Assembly: GCA_013368375.1 (NCBI GenBank)
Contig: JAACJP010000001.1
Location: 1-64,000 of the forward strand
DNA from: Tricholomella constricta
Taxonomy: Eukaryota > Basidiomycota > Agaricomycetes > Agaricales > Lyophyllaceae
Length of the DNA stretch: 64,000 bases
Direction: 5' to 3'
A program made the position numbers and the translations under genes. The notes below the pieces were generated by a model, which did not search any database, was not told where the DNA came from, and saw only the letters and a program-made list of their open reading frames with translations. Of this stretch, positions 52,499-63,480 are shown piece after piece; positions within the stretch are counted from its first letter, which is position 1; each line of letters opens with the position of its first letter.

Positions 52499-54916
52499 TC
52501 AGTCGAGTAGCCCGGCGCCTTGTTGCTGGTCGGCAAACACCAGTCCAGCAGCAATTGCTTCGTCTCGCCGTAGCAAGCGGAATAGTTCAGGTACCCAGAT
52601 GAGATCTTCTGGGCGTGCTGGTTGGTCGTGCAGGCCCTCGTCAGGCTGCATGCGGTGTGCTAATCTGCGGCGATTCACCTGATCAGGTGGTTTCCGCTTT
52701 GGTCTGGCCTTGGGGAAGGGTGGAGGTGGATTTTCGCTTGGGAAAGCGAAGGTCCGTGGGTTGACCTCGAGGAATTCGAGGTAATTCTTATGTTCGAGGC
52801 GCGCCGGGGCCCGGCGCTTCCTCGTGTACCTGGGACATTGGTCCAGGATGTGGGCTCTGGTTTCGAGCCCCCCGTTGCGACAGGAGCAGTTCACCTCCTC
52901 AGAAAGGTTAAACCGCCTCCGGTACTCGCCAATAGGGGCGTGATTGAGGATGCTACGAGACATCCGAGCGGTGTGGGCATTTGACTTGCCCATTACTTTA
53001 AGCCATGGGCTACCATCAAGGTGTGATGGTGCTATTGGCTTGCCCTTCCTTTTTGTTCGAAGGAACGATCTGCCACTGTATTCAGGCTGCTGGAACAGAT
53101 GAGTCCATTCCTTTAGCATCTGTTCAACAGTGCGTTTGCGTGCATAATCTAGTGATGTGCGCGAGCGAGGTCCTTGTGGCACTTTCAGCTGCGTAGCAGC
53201 CTCATGCGACGAGAAGTGAATATCCCACTGCAAACGGCTTGGGACGTGGATGAATTGCACATGGCGGTCTGGATGGTCAGACAACCAAGTACGAAGTTTG
53301 GAGCAGATTGCAATCGAATGCATCTGACCTGAATGTAGACTGGCATCCAAAGCCCACTTAATGGCCTTGGTTGAGTCCGAGAAGACCAGAATTCTGTCCG
53401 AGTCTGGTCGTTGAAGTGCTTTGCCTACAGCCATTGCGATGGCTGCGAGTTCAGCATCGTCTGAGGTAGCTTTGCCAGCCACCTGCCGGGATACACTGGG
53501 ACCTACGTCCCCATGGATGAGGGTGCAGGCAATAATTGCCTGGAGTCGATTGTCAGTGGGGACCGAGGCGTCCGCTGCAACCATGACGGTTCGCGGATCC
53601 AGGCCTCCCTCAGTGCGAAGCGCATCCAAGTGGTTGCGTCGATCAGCTAGGGCCTCTTTATCCCGGGGGATATCAAGGTCATAGGTGATTTGGGCTCCAA
53701 ACAAGTCGGAAACCCGTTGCCCTGGTGTGGCCTCCTCGTGGAGGGGGTTCATGGGCTCATTGACAACAGAGGCGTTAGCCTCCGCGTCCATCACAGAAGA
53801 TTTAACTCGCTTCTGTAATGAGGGTGCCATACTTGATATGGCGCAGGGGTGGAATTCCTCCCCTCTGAACAGACCATGCCGCGTACTCATGAGAGAGAGT
53901 GTTGGATGGGTGTTCAGGAGTGTACGAGTCCGGGCGAAAGAGCGATCGACCAGTTTCTTGATGTGCAGATGGACAGGTGGTAAGCCTGCAAGGGTTTCCA
54001 CCCCTCCACCAGGAGATGTGCGAAATGCACCAAGTATCCAGAGCGCCGCCTTGCGTTGCATCTGGGCGAGTGACTTCATAACCATTTTGTTACGAGCGCC
54101 TTTATATGTCCATAACCTGCATCCGTACATGGCCAAGGGCAGCACACAGGCGCGGTAAAGGAGACGTTTTTGAGAGGGGGTAATCCCCCGCGATGAGTTG
54201 CCAAGCATCACCATGGCTTTCACCGTGGTGAGTGACTTGGTAGCGTAGTATTTGACATGGTCTTTGAATGTAAGACCTCTGTCAAAATAGAACCCAAGGT
54301 AGCGCCAGACGCGCTTTGGCTTGAGTGGGGTGTCCTCTGTGTAGGGGGCATAGCCTAAGTCAATCGATGGGTTATCATCGGTTGCTTTGCGGGAGAAATG
54401 AAAGACTTCAGTTTTGTCGTGTTCAAGGAGTAAACCAATCGCATCCACCAGTTCATTGATGACTGCGTAGGCTTCCTTGAGTTTAATGAGATTTGTATCC
54501 CATGTTTTAGATTGGACAATGAGGGAGCCATCGTCCACGTATGACATTAGAGTGCAGAGGTCCACCTCGATTCTCTTTTGGAAAATTCTCATCACTGGCA
54601 CAAGGTACAGTGCAGAGAGGATTGGAGACAGAGCGGACCCTTGGCCAACCCCGACATCAGCGCGCATCCTGGGCGAGGACTCTGTGTTCCACGCATAGGA
54701 AGTATAACGATCCACTAGGTAGGATCAAAAGAAGTTAACAACAGCCGGGGAGAAGCCTAGCCGCTCCAGCGTTGCGATGAGAACCTCATGGTTCAAGGAG
54801 GGAAAGAATTGTGCCAGGTCAAAGGCAACAACACTTGTTTCTAATCCACGGGCCCAGCCCGTCTTGACGATGTGGGTAAGGTACACCCCAGCATCTTCAG
54901 TGGAATGCTGACGCAC
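52499..54916 (-). pseudogene. LINE-C ORF2 RT/RNase H (one private TGA)
   Basis: Reads as one frame except for TGA at 54722-54724, where all other copies have CGA (F-F-R-S-Y-L). RT Y-V-D-D, RNase H D-A-S and the cysteine motif are intact. A few substitutions (for example Met for Thr before Y-G-C-R-L-W, Gln for Arg in S-R-L-R-W-D) separate it from the array copies. Confidence 0.88.
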
Positions 54917-54925
54917 TCCTCCGAA

Positions 54926-56311
54926 CTAGTTGGGATGGAAGATACCATGCTTTGCTGCTTCAAACTGCATACGGTTTGCGAGCATTTTCTCAAACAGCTT
55001 CCCGAGCGTGTTCAATAGCACAATAGGCCTGAATGCTTTGGGAGCGGAATATGAGGGCTTGTTCGGTTTTGGGAGAATGAACGAGCGAGACTCTTTAAAG
55101 TGAGATGGCCAGTAACCCACGCGGAGGCAGGCACTGGCAATCTTGGTGAACTTGTCAGCAACATCGTTGTCAATGACAAGTTTTTTGAGCTGGTACCAGG
55201 TCAAATGATCTGGTCCCGGCGCAGACGTGTTTGAACACTTTGCCAATTCTTCCCGGAGTTCTGCAGTGCTGAAGTCCACCCACTCGCGCGGGGGTTCTTG
55301 CTCCACTTCCTCCAGTACTTCCACTTTGACTGGTCGATCTGACGCAGCATTATATGTGGCGTGAAGGGCCTGCCAAAGGTCATCCATCGTATTACAGGGC
55401 GCTTCGTTGTAGCGAATTGCCTCGTATGTTGGGAGGTTGCGTTGCTTGGTCCAATTCATCAGGTCCCAAGGTCGCTTGTTCTTGGTGGCAATGGTTTCGA
55501 TGCGTTCATCGAAAAATTGCCGTTTAGCCGCCTTTGTGGCGCGCCTAGGAGCCCCATAGTCTGCAGGGGACCGGGACTGTCTGTACTGCCTCATCGCAGT
55601 GGCGCAGTCAGCATTCCACCAGGCTTTTGACCGGGTGTTCACTTTGACTGTTTTGGCATTTGAGTTCCATGCGTCGTTGCAAGCTCTTGCAAGGCCTGCA
55701 ATCAGGTCTTCTAGAGCGTCGCGTGTGTCAATATTGGAGATGTCCATTGACTTAATGTAGGTGAGCAGTGCTTGTAGAAACGATGATTCCTCTTCGCTTC
55801 CTTTGGGCATTGCCAGCCTTTCTGAAGCTACTTCTGTAGCACGGATAGGGAGGGTTACGCAGAGTGGTGCATGGTCCGAAGGGCCAATCCAGTCTGTGCG
55901 CACCTCGTGTGTAAGTCCTACCAGGCGGTCTTGTGGTAGGAACATAAGGTCGATTACCGAGGGCACAAGGCCCCTGGCGTGGGGGAAGTGCGTGGGCGTC
56001 CTAACAGGTTGCACACTTACTTCCACCCCGAGGTCAGACGCAGCGTCAATCAGTGACGTTGCGACATGATTGTTGCCTTCGTGTCGGGGGTCCCAGACAG
56101 ATGAATGGCAGTTGAAGTCGCCTGCCATGCACTGAAGCTGTGGCAGGCGTTCTACGTTGTCGCACAGCCAGTTAATGGCTGTGGAGTTTTGGTCTGAATA
56201 GACATTGATATAGTGTAGAGGAGTGTTGTCTTCACCCCACAACGTGAGCACCAGGATGTCCCTGTGATCTGCAAGGTCTGTGCGAAACGCGGGTCGCATT
56301 GCTGCTAGCCG
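54926..56311 (-). CDS. LINE-C ORF2, endonuclease and pre-RT segment
   Basis: About 460 residues. APE-type endonuclease with N-V-Y-S-D-Q, the catalytic G-D-F-N-C-H-S-S, S-V-I-D-L-M-F and S-D-H-A-P-L. These cut target DNA to prime reverse transcription. It ends at the TAG 54926-54928 present in every copy. Confidence 0.88.
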   Translation of the reverse strand, partial: RLAAMRPAFRTDLADHRDILVLTLWGEDNTPLHYINVYSDQNSTAINWLCDNVERLPQLQCMAGDFNCHSSVWDPRHEGNNHVATSLIDAASDLGVEVSVQPVRTPTHFPHARGLVPSVIDLMFLPQDRLVGLTHEVRTDWIGPSDHAPLCVTLPIRATEVASERLAMPKGSEEESSFLQALLTYIKSMDISNIDTRDALEDLIAGLARACNDAWNSNAKTVKVNTRSKAWWNADCATAMRQYRQSRSPADYGAPRRATKAAKRQFFDERIETIATKNKRPWDLMNWTKQRNLPTYEAIRYNEAPCNTMDDLWQALHATYNAASDRPVKVEVLEEVEQEPPREWVDFSTAELREELAKCSNTSAPGPDHLTWYQLKKLVIDNDVADKFTKIASACLRVGYWPSHFKESRSFILPKPNKPSYSAPKAFRPIVLLNTLGKLFEKMLANRMQFEAAKHGIFHPN

Positions 56312-56327
56312 TATCTTTCCAGACACT

Positions 56328-56626
56328 GAAGATCAACCGCGCAATGGTGTGATTGATTCGGAGCGCATTGCCGAATGCCGGTTTACTATTTTGGAACATT
56401 ATATAAGCCTTTCCTATTTAAGTCTATTACATAAGTGTCACACTACTCACAGGCCACTCACAACTCAACTGAGTTGCAATTGAGTCACCAACCGCGTTAG
56501 GGGCGGTTGAAATTCAACCGTCCCGTGATTTGCCCCTTGTGTGAGGACATGTCCGAGAGTAATCAGTCATACATCAGTAGACAGGTTCTGATTTTTCCAC
56601 CTTATTAGATCTCACCCTTACCCATC
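56328..56626. other. CACTA right subterminal region and KDZ gene upstream region
   Basis: 56328-56541 is the CACTA end. 56545-56626 is the leader of the KDZ transposase; no clear TATA box seen. Confidence 0.45.
56482..56541 (-). repeat. CACTA right terminal inverted repeat
   Basis: Reads CACAAGGGGCAAAT inward from 56541. It shares the ACCGCCCCTAA-GCGGTTG block with the left end. Confidence 0.72.
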
Positions 56627-59600
56627 ATGTTGCATGCAGTAAAGCGCACACGTCGCAAGAAGGATGAAGTCCTTCAGGAAAGTTCTCGTTCACATGCAAT
56701 AGATGTCAAGACAACAGTCAGGCATACCCAGAGAGGTGACATCGTGGAATCCAGGAGTGTCCCTTTGCGCAAGAGGTCACCGGACCCTGCTACATCTGTC
56801 CCTCAGGGTGTGCAAACCCATGTCCAACCCTTTGAGCATTCGGACATTCACTTAACAGAGCTGGATGACACCACTGATGAGATGTCCCCCAAACAGGCCA
56901 GGGTGAATTGTTCTTTGATGTATTGTGTACATGTAACTGAATCAAAGCACAGACACAAGCTGATTACCTTCAAGAGTTTGTGAACCATGTTCCAGAGCTA
57001 TTGGAGGGGCTCCTTGGGAGAGAGTATATTAAGAATCATACTCAATGTTCTGATTGTCCCAAGGGCAACTATGGATGTTGGTGTTGCCAAGCCTGTCTCA
57101 CTGACAGGATACTCTGCCAGGGTTGCATGCGGACAACTCACAGGGACAATCCTCTGCATTGCATTGAGTTCTGGACAGGTCAATACTTCCAGACAGCTCA
57201 GCTGCAGAAGGTTGGTACCTACTTGCTGGTCCCTCACTCCTCTGGAAAAGCACTCTGTGATATGCTACAGCTGCAACAGGAGCAGTTGGAGAGATACCAG
57301 GTGGACTATGATGATCAAGAACAGAAGAACCACTGCACAGAGCAGCGAAACGACCCCGCAGGTTGACATGCCAAGACCGCCGATGCCGCGGACATGACTG
57401 AGCAGACTTCCTATGATGCAGAGGACAATGATTATATGGAGTGCTTGAGCCGTGCTTATGGTCAACAGCCAGAATTTCATCCGATTGCTGAGGCAGAGTC
57501 TACTGTGGACACAATTGAAGTCAAAGTAGTTGAGGAAGATGACGATGACACTGGTCTTGATGATGACCTTCTGGCAAGAATGCCATGGCACGATTATGCT
57601 CTTCACTACTGCAGTCCTTGATGCCTTGCAAACCTGGAATGCAAGGCATCTGCATTTCAGTATTGGCACAAACTCAGCTGGGCTACCGCTGCAGCAACAA
57701 GCTCCGCGGACATCGACAACTTTTATTGTGAACTCCGCCGGCTCTCGCTTTCCTGGAGATGGCTCAAGAAGCTCAAATGGGGTGGATTTGGCAGCAATAA
57801 CAGAGATCCAATGCAGACCACCACAGGGGAGCTTGCCATCTTTTGTCCAACATGTCCACAGCCAGGCGTGAATCTCCCCGCGGGGTGGTCTGCGGACCCG
57901 AATAAGTGAGTGCATTTAGTGAAGACTGATCATTGTTATTGACATTAGATGCAGAAAAGTATACATGAGGTCTTTTGTGGTGGCAACTTCAAAGCGGATC
58001 ATGTTCGCCTAAAGAACAATGCAGTGGATGTTTGGCTGTCGGAAGGGTCAGGTATGATGGCTAACTGGGCCAATTATAACGAGTTTCTGAAGGAAGCATT
58101 CAATGTGATAACAGTGAGTAAAGTTGATTCCTCCACAGCGTAGGCCGCGGTGTTCATTTACTCTGCGGATTTCTGTAATAATGTCCATTTTAGAAAGCCC
58201 CTTGCGAGAATCAGTTCTGCGCTGTTGAGCAGGCAATGTTGTGTCCAAAGCCTGTGATGTTAAAGGACTTGTAGCTATTGCATGTGCCGGCATGGCTGTT
58301 TTGCCCCCAACAGCCTGTCGGACCTCCACGTGGGTGAGCAGCAAAAGAATGTGGACTGGGCATTCCTCCAGGTGCTTTTAAACAACAAACGTGGAAGACA
58401 TCGACCAGGTGTTATTGATCTATGATATTGCCTGCCAATACATGGTACACTTTCTAAAGCGCATCGGCCACCTACTCTCCCCAGGAATGACTATTGCTCA
58501 GGCCATTGGACTACTCCATGTTCACGGTCACAAAGACGATTGCTTTAACCGCTTTGCAACTTTATTCATTCCAGGCACTGCTATAGTTGCGGGTGAAATT
58601 CTGGAGAGTTTGTGGGCCGTGTTGAACACTGTGTCACCAATGACCAGAACTGCAACGTTGGCACACCGAGCGGACATCCTGGACGATCATATGAATGATT
58701 CTAACTGGAAGGAACTCCTGCAGATGCGTTAGTAAAATTTCATGTATTCTGTTACCATCACTGACAATGTCCGCGGAGTAGCAATCACATTGCGTCGGAC
58801 ATATGAAAAGGCAACGGAGATGTTGGAGACTGCCCAAGAATATTTCAAAGGTGTCGCTTCAGGAATAAGCCGCAAACTGCAATTTGGGAGGCGGAGATCC
58901 AAGAGGCCAAGCGGAGGAGGGTTCATGATGTCAAGGCTATGGACATCCTCAAAGCGTGCACCGCGGACATCAGGCAGCCGGGAGATTCCAATGGACCTGT
59001 GCAGCACTCAACAGCTGAAGAGGAGTGGATACAATCAGGCCTTGCTTGATCTTGAGGAGTGCCAGTAAGACATTTTATCTCTATTTGGCTTCCAGAGCTG
59101 AACAGTTTGCATCTAGAATTGGACTACTTCAAGACAAAATCTGGCAACTTGCCCGTGAGCCGTGGGAAGATGTCTGCAAGGCTGTTGAAACTGAAAGACA
59201 AAGCCTACGTGCGCAAATTGATGTGTTCACGTCAAAACAGCTGAGCATAAACTTCATTCCTTCAAGGGCCTCCGCGGAGGATGTGCCAGGGAACGTCGAA
59301 GCCTTTGACAACCTAGACAGTAACCTCGTGGACCTGCCACCCTCTGGAGACGCCGCCTCACCGGCACAAACATGCTCCCATCCTGCGCCTGTCAGTGCAA
59401 CAGACGGACCCCTACCGCCAGAGCAGACACCTATTTGCCTGCCATCCTCAGCTGGGGAAACTGAGTCACTTCTGGCTAAACTCAAGCTTGCATTGTACAA
59501 GGTTCAAGCGGAGCGCCATCTGCAGAACCTCCATAATGCAATTGCAGAGAAATTATTTTTGTACTCCCACGTCATCCGAGTTGCTCCGCAGAAGAATGTG

Positions 59601-60199
59601 GTGGCATGCACGCGGGAGAACATCACCACCCTCAATTACACAATCACCACCCTTTGTCGGGTTTATGACAAATGCAGAGCAAAGCTCGTTTGTCTGGGTG
59701 CCGATGAAGGCACACTGGAAAGGTACAACACTCTCGACAAGAAGCATGTGAAATTGAGCACCGCCATACTGAATCCCAACACACCAGGCTCAACCAACTG
59801 ATATCCGAAGTACCAGTCTTTCCTGAATTTGGCAAATACCTGGTCAAGCGACAGATAGTCCAGAGGCTGTGCTGGAGTGTATGTCCTTTGGTGTCAACTC
59901 CGCGGAGTTGTTACTGATATGGTACCAATAGTCCAATATATTCATTTTTTGAGGGCAAGGGCACAAAAGGATCGATGGACAGAAGAATTCACTCTTGTTC
60001 AATATGAGATGACTTGGACCACCTGATATTTCCTTCATCAGGCGATCTGGATAGAGCGCAGTGCAGAGGCCGCAGCTGCAGGACGACTGGGCCCGACAAC
60101 GTATGCACGGCAGAAAATGGCCATGTGGAGGGAACTTGCTTGGTTGGCAGAGCAACAATTTAAAACTGTCAATACATCATATGTAACATTGCTTCAATA
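56627..60199 (+). pseudogene. KDZ-family transposase with CxC2 cysteine cluster, decayed
   Basis: Exon 1 is 56627-56902 (92 codons, basic). A 50-nt intron ends at 56952. Exon 2 has the CxC2 cluster (C-S-D-C, G-C-W-C-C-Q-A-C, C-Q-G-C, H-R-D-N-P-L-H). Then come F-Y-C-E-L-R-R-L, L-A-I-F-C-P-T-C-P-Q-P-G-V-N-L-P, and after an intron at about 57908-57948 the block F-C-G-G-N-F-K-A-D-H. Next are P-C-E-N-Q-F-C-A-V-E, the core I-Y-D-I-A-C-Q-Y and H-V-H-G-H-K-D-D-C, and G-E-I-L-E-S-L-W with the candidate Glu. The C-terminus has F-L-R-A-R-A-Q-K-D-R-W. These blocks define KDZ (Kyakuja-Dileera-Zisupton). Frameshifts near 57370, 58250, 58385, 58865 and 59060, and stops near 57620 and 60030, inactivate it. 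The first acidic residue, normally D-G-N-F, reads G-G-N-F. Alternative: some breaks may be unrecognised introns. Confidence 0.85.
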
Positions 60200-60660
60200 G
60201 AATAGAATAGAATAATCAATGCCATGCAGTTTTGTGTTTGCGGGGTGATAAGAATGTCCGCAGACAATAATCGTTAAATGTTGCCCTCTACCTTACAATG
60301 TCTGTAGATGTTGCCCTCCGTGGAGCCCCATAGCTTTCCCAATCATAGTGGTGTCTTGGACAACATGATGTAACAACACCACGAACATCATAGCTTATAC
60401 TGGGGATACCTTTGATTTTGAGTTTGCTTGGAGGCTAGAGGATTACATTGAATTTGGATTTCTTTAAAAGCTTTGCTGTGATAGTCCGTGCAGCGATAAG
60501 AGATCCGACAGGTGTCACCCCACTGTCCACCTGATTATCAAAACGTCCGCAGAAGGCAACATCCGCGGACATCTGTAGGCATCACGGGTCATGTCTGCAG
60601 ACATGGTTGTCACATGCCCTGGTCACATGACTGTGTGAAAGTCACCATCACTCTATGTAG
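60200..60660. other. KDZ 3' flank, no gene
   Basis: Short (AATAG)n run at about 60200, then several decayed palindromes. The right end of the KDZ element probably lies here or just beyond; no terminal repeat could be matched because the left end is lost. Confidence 0.4.
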
Positions 60661-61020
60661 CTGTGGCAACAGCTTTTTTTCTCTTGCTATCTGATCCCTT
60701 TGGGCCCATATGGTGCTGTGGGGGCAGCGGGGAGTTGCCCACCTGCAGGTCGCTTCTTTTTAGGCATATATGGGGGCAGCGTGGAGGGCTAGCGGGGGGT
60801 TGCCCATCTCTGGGGACCTCCACGGGTTGTTTTTTTGGGGGCACACCCAGCACTGCAGTGGGCCTGGGGGCAGCGGGGCAGGGCAGGGCACCACAATGTA
60901 GTGTGTCCGACGCTCCAGCGGGCCTATACAGTGTACTGTAGTTGACGCACCTAGCGGGTCCTCTGTGCTGTAGCGGACATCTTTATTGTTAACGAAGTAG
61001 CAGACTCAACACACTGTATT
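60661..61020. repeat. G-rich region with short direct repeats
   Basis: GGGGGCAGCG recurs at about 60720, 60772 and 60865. GGAGTTGCCCA and GGGGTTGCCCA follow the first two. No coding evidence. Confidence 0.45.
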
Positions 61021-61129
61021 GTGGACTGCAGCAGTGGGCTCTCTACACCCACAGAGAGCCATGGAGCCTGTAGCCAAACTGTCCGGGTATATTGTACGGG
61101 ATTCATTGCCGGATTCTGGGTCAGATAGT

Positions 61130-61985
61130 GCAGGGAAACTCTGGCAGGATGTGCACAGAAACTACGGCTGAACGTGTATGAAAAACTAGGTCCAAAGCCC
61201 GGATTGAGTACTGCACGGAAACTACAGCAGCAGGTGCACGGAAATTCCGGCCAAAATCTGGATGGGATAGTGCACAGGTAGTACAGCAACAATCCGGATC
61301 TGGATAGGGCACGGGAACTCTGGCAGGATATGCACGGAAACTACGGCTGAACGTGCACAGAAACTAGGTCCAAAACCCGGATTGAGTACTGGACGGAAAC
61401 CACAGCAGCAGGTGCACAGAAATTTTGGCCAATATCTGGATCGGATAGTGCGCGGATAGTACAGCAACAATCTGGATTGGATAGTGCAGTGGAACTGCAC
61501 AGAAACTGTTGCACGAGCAGTTCCGAAATCACACCCGAAACCTGGATTGAGTACTGCATGGAAAGTAAAGCAGTGGGTAAATGGAAAATCTGGCCAATAT
61601 CCAGATTGGATAGTGCATGGATAGTACGGCAATCTAGATTAGATAGTGCAGTAGAACTGCACAGAAACTGTGGCACGAGGGGTGCCAAAATCCTGCCCAA
61701 AACTGAGATTAAGTACTGCACGACCACAGCAGCAGGTGCACAGAAATGCTGGCCAATATCCAGATGGGATAGTGCACGGGTAGTACAGCAACAATCCGGA
61801 TCCAGATAGGGCACGGAAACCCTGGCAGGATGTGCACGGAACCTATGGCTGAACGTGCACGGGAACTAGGTCCAAAACCTGAATTTAGTACTGGATGGAA
61901 ACCACAGCAGTGGGTGCATGGAAATTCTGGCCGATATCCGGATCGGATAGTGCACGGATAGTACAGAATTCCAATGCCTATTTTC
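61130..61985. repeat. Degenerate tandem repeat, period about 179 bp
   Basis: CTGGCAGGAT at 61141 and 61320 sets a period of 179 bp. A later unit starts at 61822, with divergent units between (ACTGCACAGAAACTG at about 61493 and 61652). Shared words are GTGCACGGAAACTA, CCGGATTGAGTACTG, GGGATAGTGCACGG and AGTACAGCAACAATC. The long minus-strand frames here are periodic by-products of the repeat, not genes. Confidence 0.75.
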
Positions 61986-62450
61986 TCCCTGGCAGTGCGA
62001 AGTAGTTTCCGATTGTTGGTTGTGTCTGCCATCTGCTGTTAATGGGCCCCCCCCTCATGCCCCGTCCTTCTCCACATCCCCTGCTCGTTCCCCGCCTCGG
62101 ACCAGAGCCTCCCCGACTGCGCTCCTGCTCCTGGTCATCCCACCTCTGCTCATTCTCCCCTGCCTCTCATTCATCTCCCGCCCTCCTCTCCCCCCCTCAT
62201 CGCCACCCCTGTGGTTCCCCCCTGACCTGTACCTCTCCCTGCTGTTCCCCCGTCCCCTGTCCATCTCTGGGTAGCACGTGTCACCCTTCTGGCCTCCTGC
62301 CCCGGGTGCCAGTGGTCTCCCCCTCCCCCTCCTCTGCCCAACACCCCTTCTGCCTCCTTCATCCTGTCTCCTGCCCTGTGTATAGCTGCCAGCATATCCA
62401 TCTCCTCAGGCCCAAGTGGCGTCTTGCGTGTTGGTGTAGGTGTCGGTCTG
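61986..62450. other. C/T-rich stretch, plus strand
   Basis: Low-complexity pyrimidine-rich DNA (Pro/Ser frames). It may be the 3' part or downstream region of the minus-strand LINE ORF1. No independent gene supported. Confidence 0.35.
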
Positions 62451-62451
62451 G

Positions 62452-63460
62452 TCAAACCTCCCATGTCCATGGTTCACTGTTGGTTGGGTAGTACTTGTAA
62501 TTTACCTCCAGTAGTCTTCCGTGCATCTTCTTTAGTTCTTCTATGAAGTGTGGGCAGTTGCGGTCAGTAGCCCATGCCCCTTTGCAGCCTCGCTGGTGCA
62601 GTTCGAACACTGCAGTTTGTCCAGTTCTCTGTTCTCCACTCTGCACTCGCTGGTGCGATGTTTCTCTGCCCATCTTTCGCAGGTATCATGCTCAGCTTTG
62701 CATTCAGCTGCAATGTGTTGCGGTTTCATGCACTGGCATTTCAGGCAGCGCTTGGGTTCGGGGAGGAGTTTCCGGATTAGAATCTCCTTGTTTTCGATGA
62801 CGAGGCCACGCCTTATGGCGTAGTTTGCCGCCTCCCTTGACAGGAACCCAAGTATTGCGTGCCCTGCACACTGCGTCGGGGAGCAGCGATGCGCTGGCTT
62901 GATGAACCGAGCATGTAACATCGCGCCCCCTGGAAGTCCGCTGTCTCATTCTACCCGCTCCCTGGTGGCCTGGTTGTCTGCCTCGAAGCCTGTCGGGACA
63001 AACTCCGCTACCACATACACCAGTCTTGATCGGATGATGGATGTACCTCTGAAGTGTTGCATGAAGCTGTCCAACACTCTTGCTTGCGTAGCCGATTGGC
63101 ACTTTCTTCGGAGTCAAGGAGGTACATTATTGCACCGCTGTTCCGCATGATTCTAGCTGCTATGAAGGTGAGGCCCTTGGGGGGGTCTTTCACGAAGATC
63201 CCCATATCCAATGCAATTGCCGCTTTAGTTACTAGTTGTCGTTCGGTGACTTCTGCCAGTGACTTCTGCCAGTCCGTTTTCCTGTCCTGGCACCTTCTCG
63301 ATTAGTACCTGCCAGGCTTGGGCCTCGCCCTTGCTGATTGCTGCTTGGTGGGCAGCGAGCACCATGAGTCGGTCCCTGTAGGATGTTGGCTGCTGGGTGG
63401 TGCTGATCGCTTGCTGCTGCTGTTGTTGTTGGGCTGGCAGTGGGGAGCATAGAGGCCTGT
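62452..63460 (-). pseudogene. ORF1 of a second Tad-like LINE family, frameshifted
   Basis: From 63450 down: a Thr/Ala/Gln-rich N-terminus, then F-V-K-D-P-P-K-G and R-N-S-G-A-I-M-Y-L-L-D-S. A frameshift near 63060 leads to a V-V-A-E-F-V-P-T-G-F segment and a TGA near 62930. The zinc-knuckle region follows: C-L-K-C-Q-C-M-K-P-Q-H-I-A-A-E-C, C-E-R-W-A-E-K-H, C-S-N-C. It ends with N-C-P-H-F and Y-Y-P-T-N-S-E-P-W-T-W, a typical end of fungal LINE ORF1. No matching ORF2 follows. It differs from the ORF1 at 15411. Confidence 0.68.
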
Positions 63461-63480
63461 TGTTCTCACTGCGGGCATGA

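Larger units (their letters stand above)
52179..56311 (-). mobile_element. LINE-C: Tad1-like LINE inserted in the CACTA element
   Basis: Longest LINE copy in the window (4133 bp). Poly(T) at about 52179-52206, then 3' UTR, ORF2 with RNase H, RT and most of the endonuclease. It is truncated at L-A-A-M-R-P-A-F-R. It shows the full order of the family and supplies reference bases (CGA, CTT) lost in other copies. Confidence 0.93.
49487..56541. mobile_element. CACTA-type DNA transposon with nested LINE-C
   Basis: Imperfect terminal inverted repeats of about 60 bp: outer ends CACAAGGGGCAAA (right, read inward) and TACAAGGGGCAAA (left), and an inner conserved block ACCGCCCCTAA-GCGGTTG. A 3-bp TGA lies on each side (49484-49486 and 56542-56544). 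CAC-type ends, a 3-bp duplication and an internal Tnp2 gene all point to CACTA/EnSpm. Without LINE-C the element is about 2.9 kb. Confidence 0.8.
46486..60568. repeat. Dispersed CCGCGG-core palindrome (TCCGCGGA), 17 sites
   Basis: CCGCGG starts at 46486, 46552, 47273, 47348, 48060, 48075, 48512, 48841, 57386, 57704, 57879, 58145, 58771, 58961, 59272, 59900 and 60563. Seven are perfect TCCGCGGA. None was seen inside the CACTA element (49487-56541) or elsewhere in the window. Decayed forms (TCCGCAGA, TCTGCAGA, TCCGTGGA) occur at 60.2-60.6 kb. Confidence 0.7.

Noticed and set aside
61222..61814. Minus-strand frames of 130-157 codons
   Set aside because: Generated by the period of the tandem repeat; text repeats itself and matches no family.
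62020..62491. Pro/Ser-rich plus-strand frames
   Set aside because: Pyrimidine-rich low-complexity DNA, no conserved motif, opposite to a recognisable LINE ORF1 just upstream.
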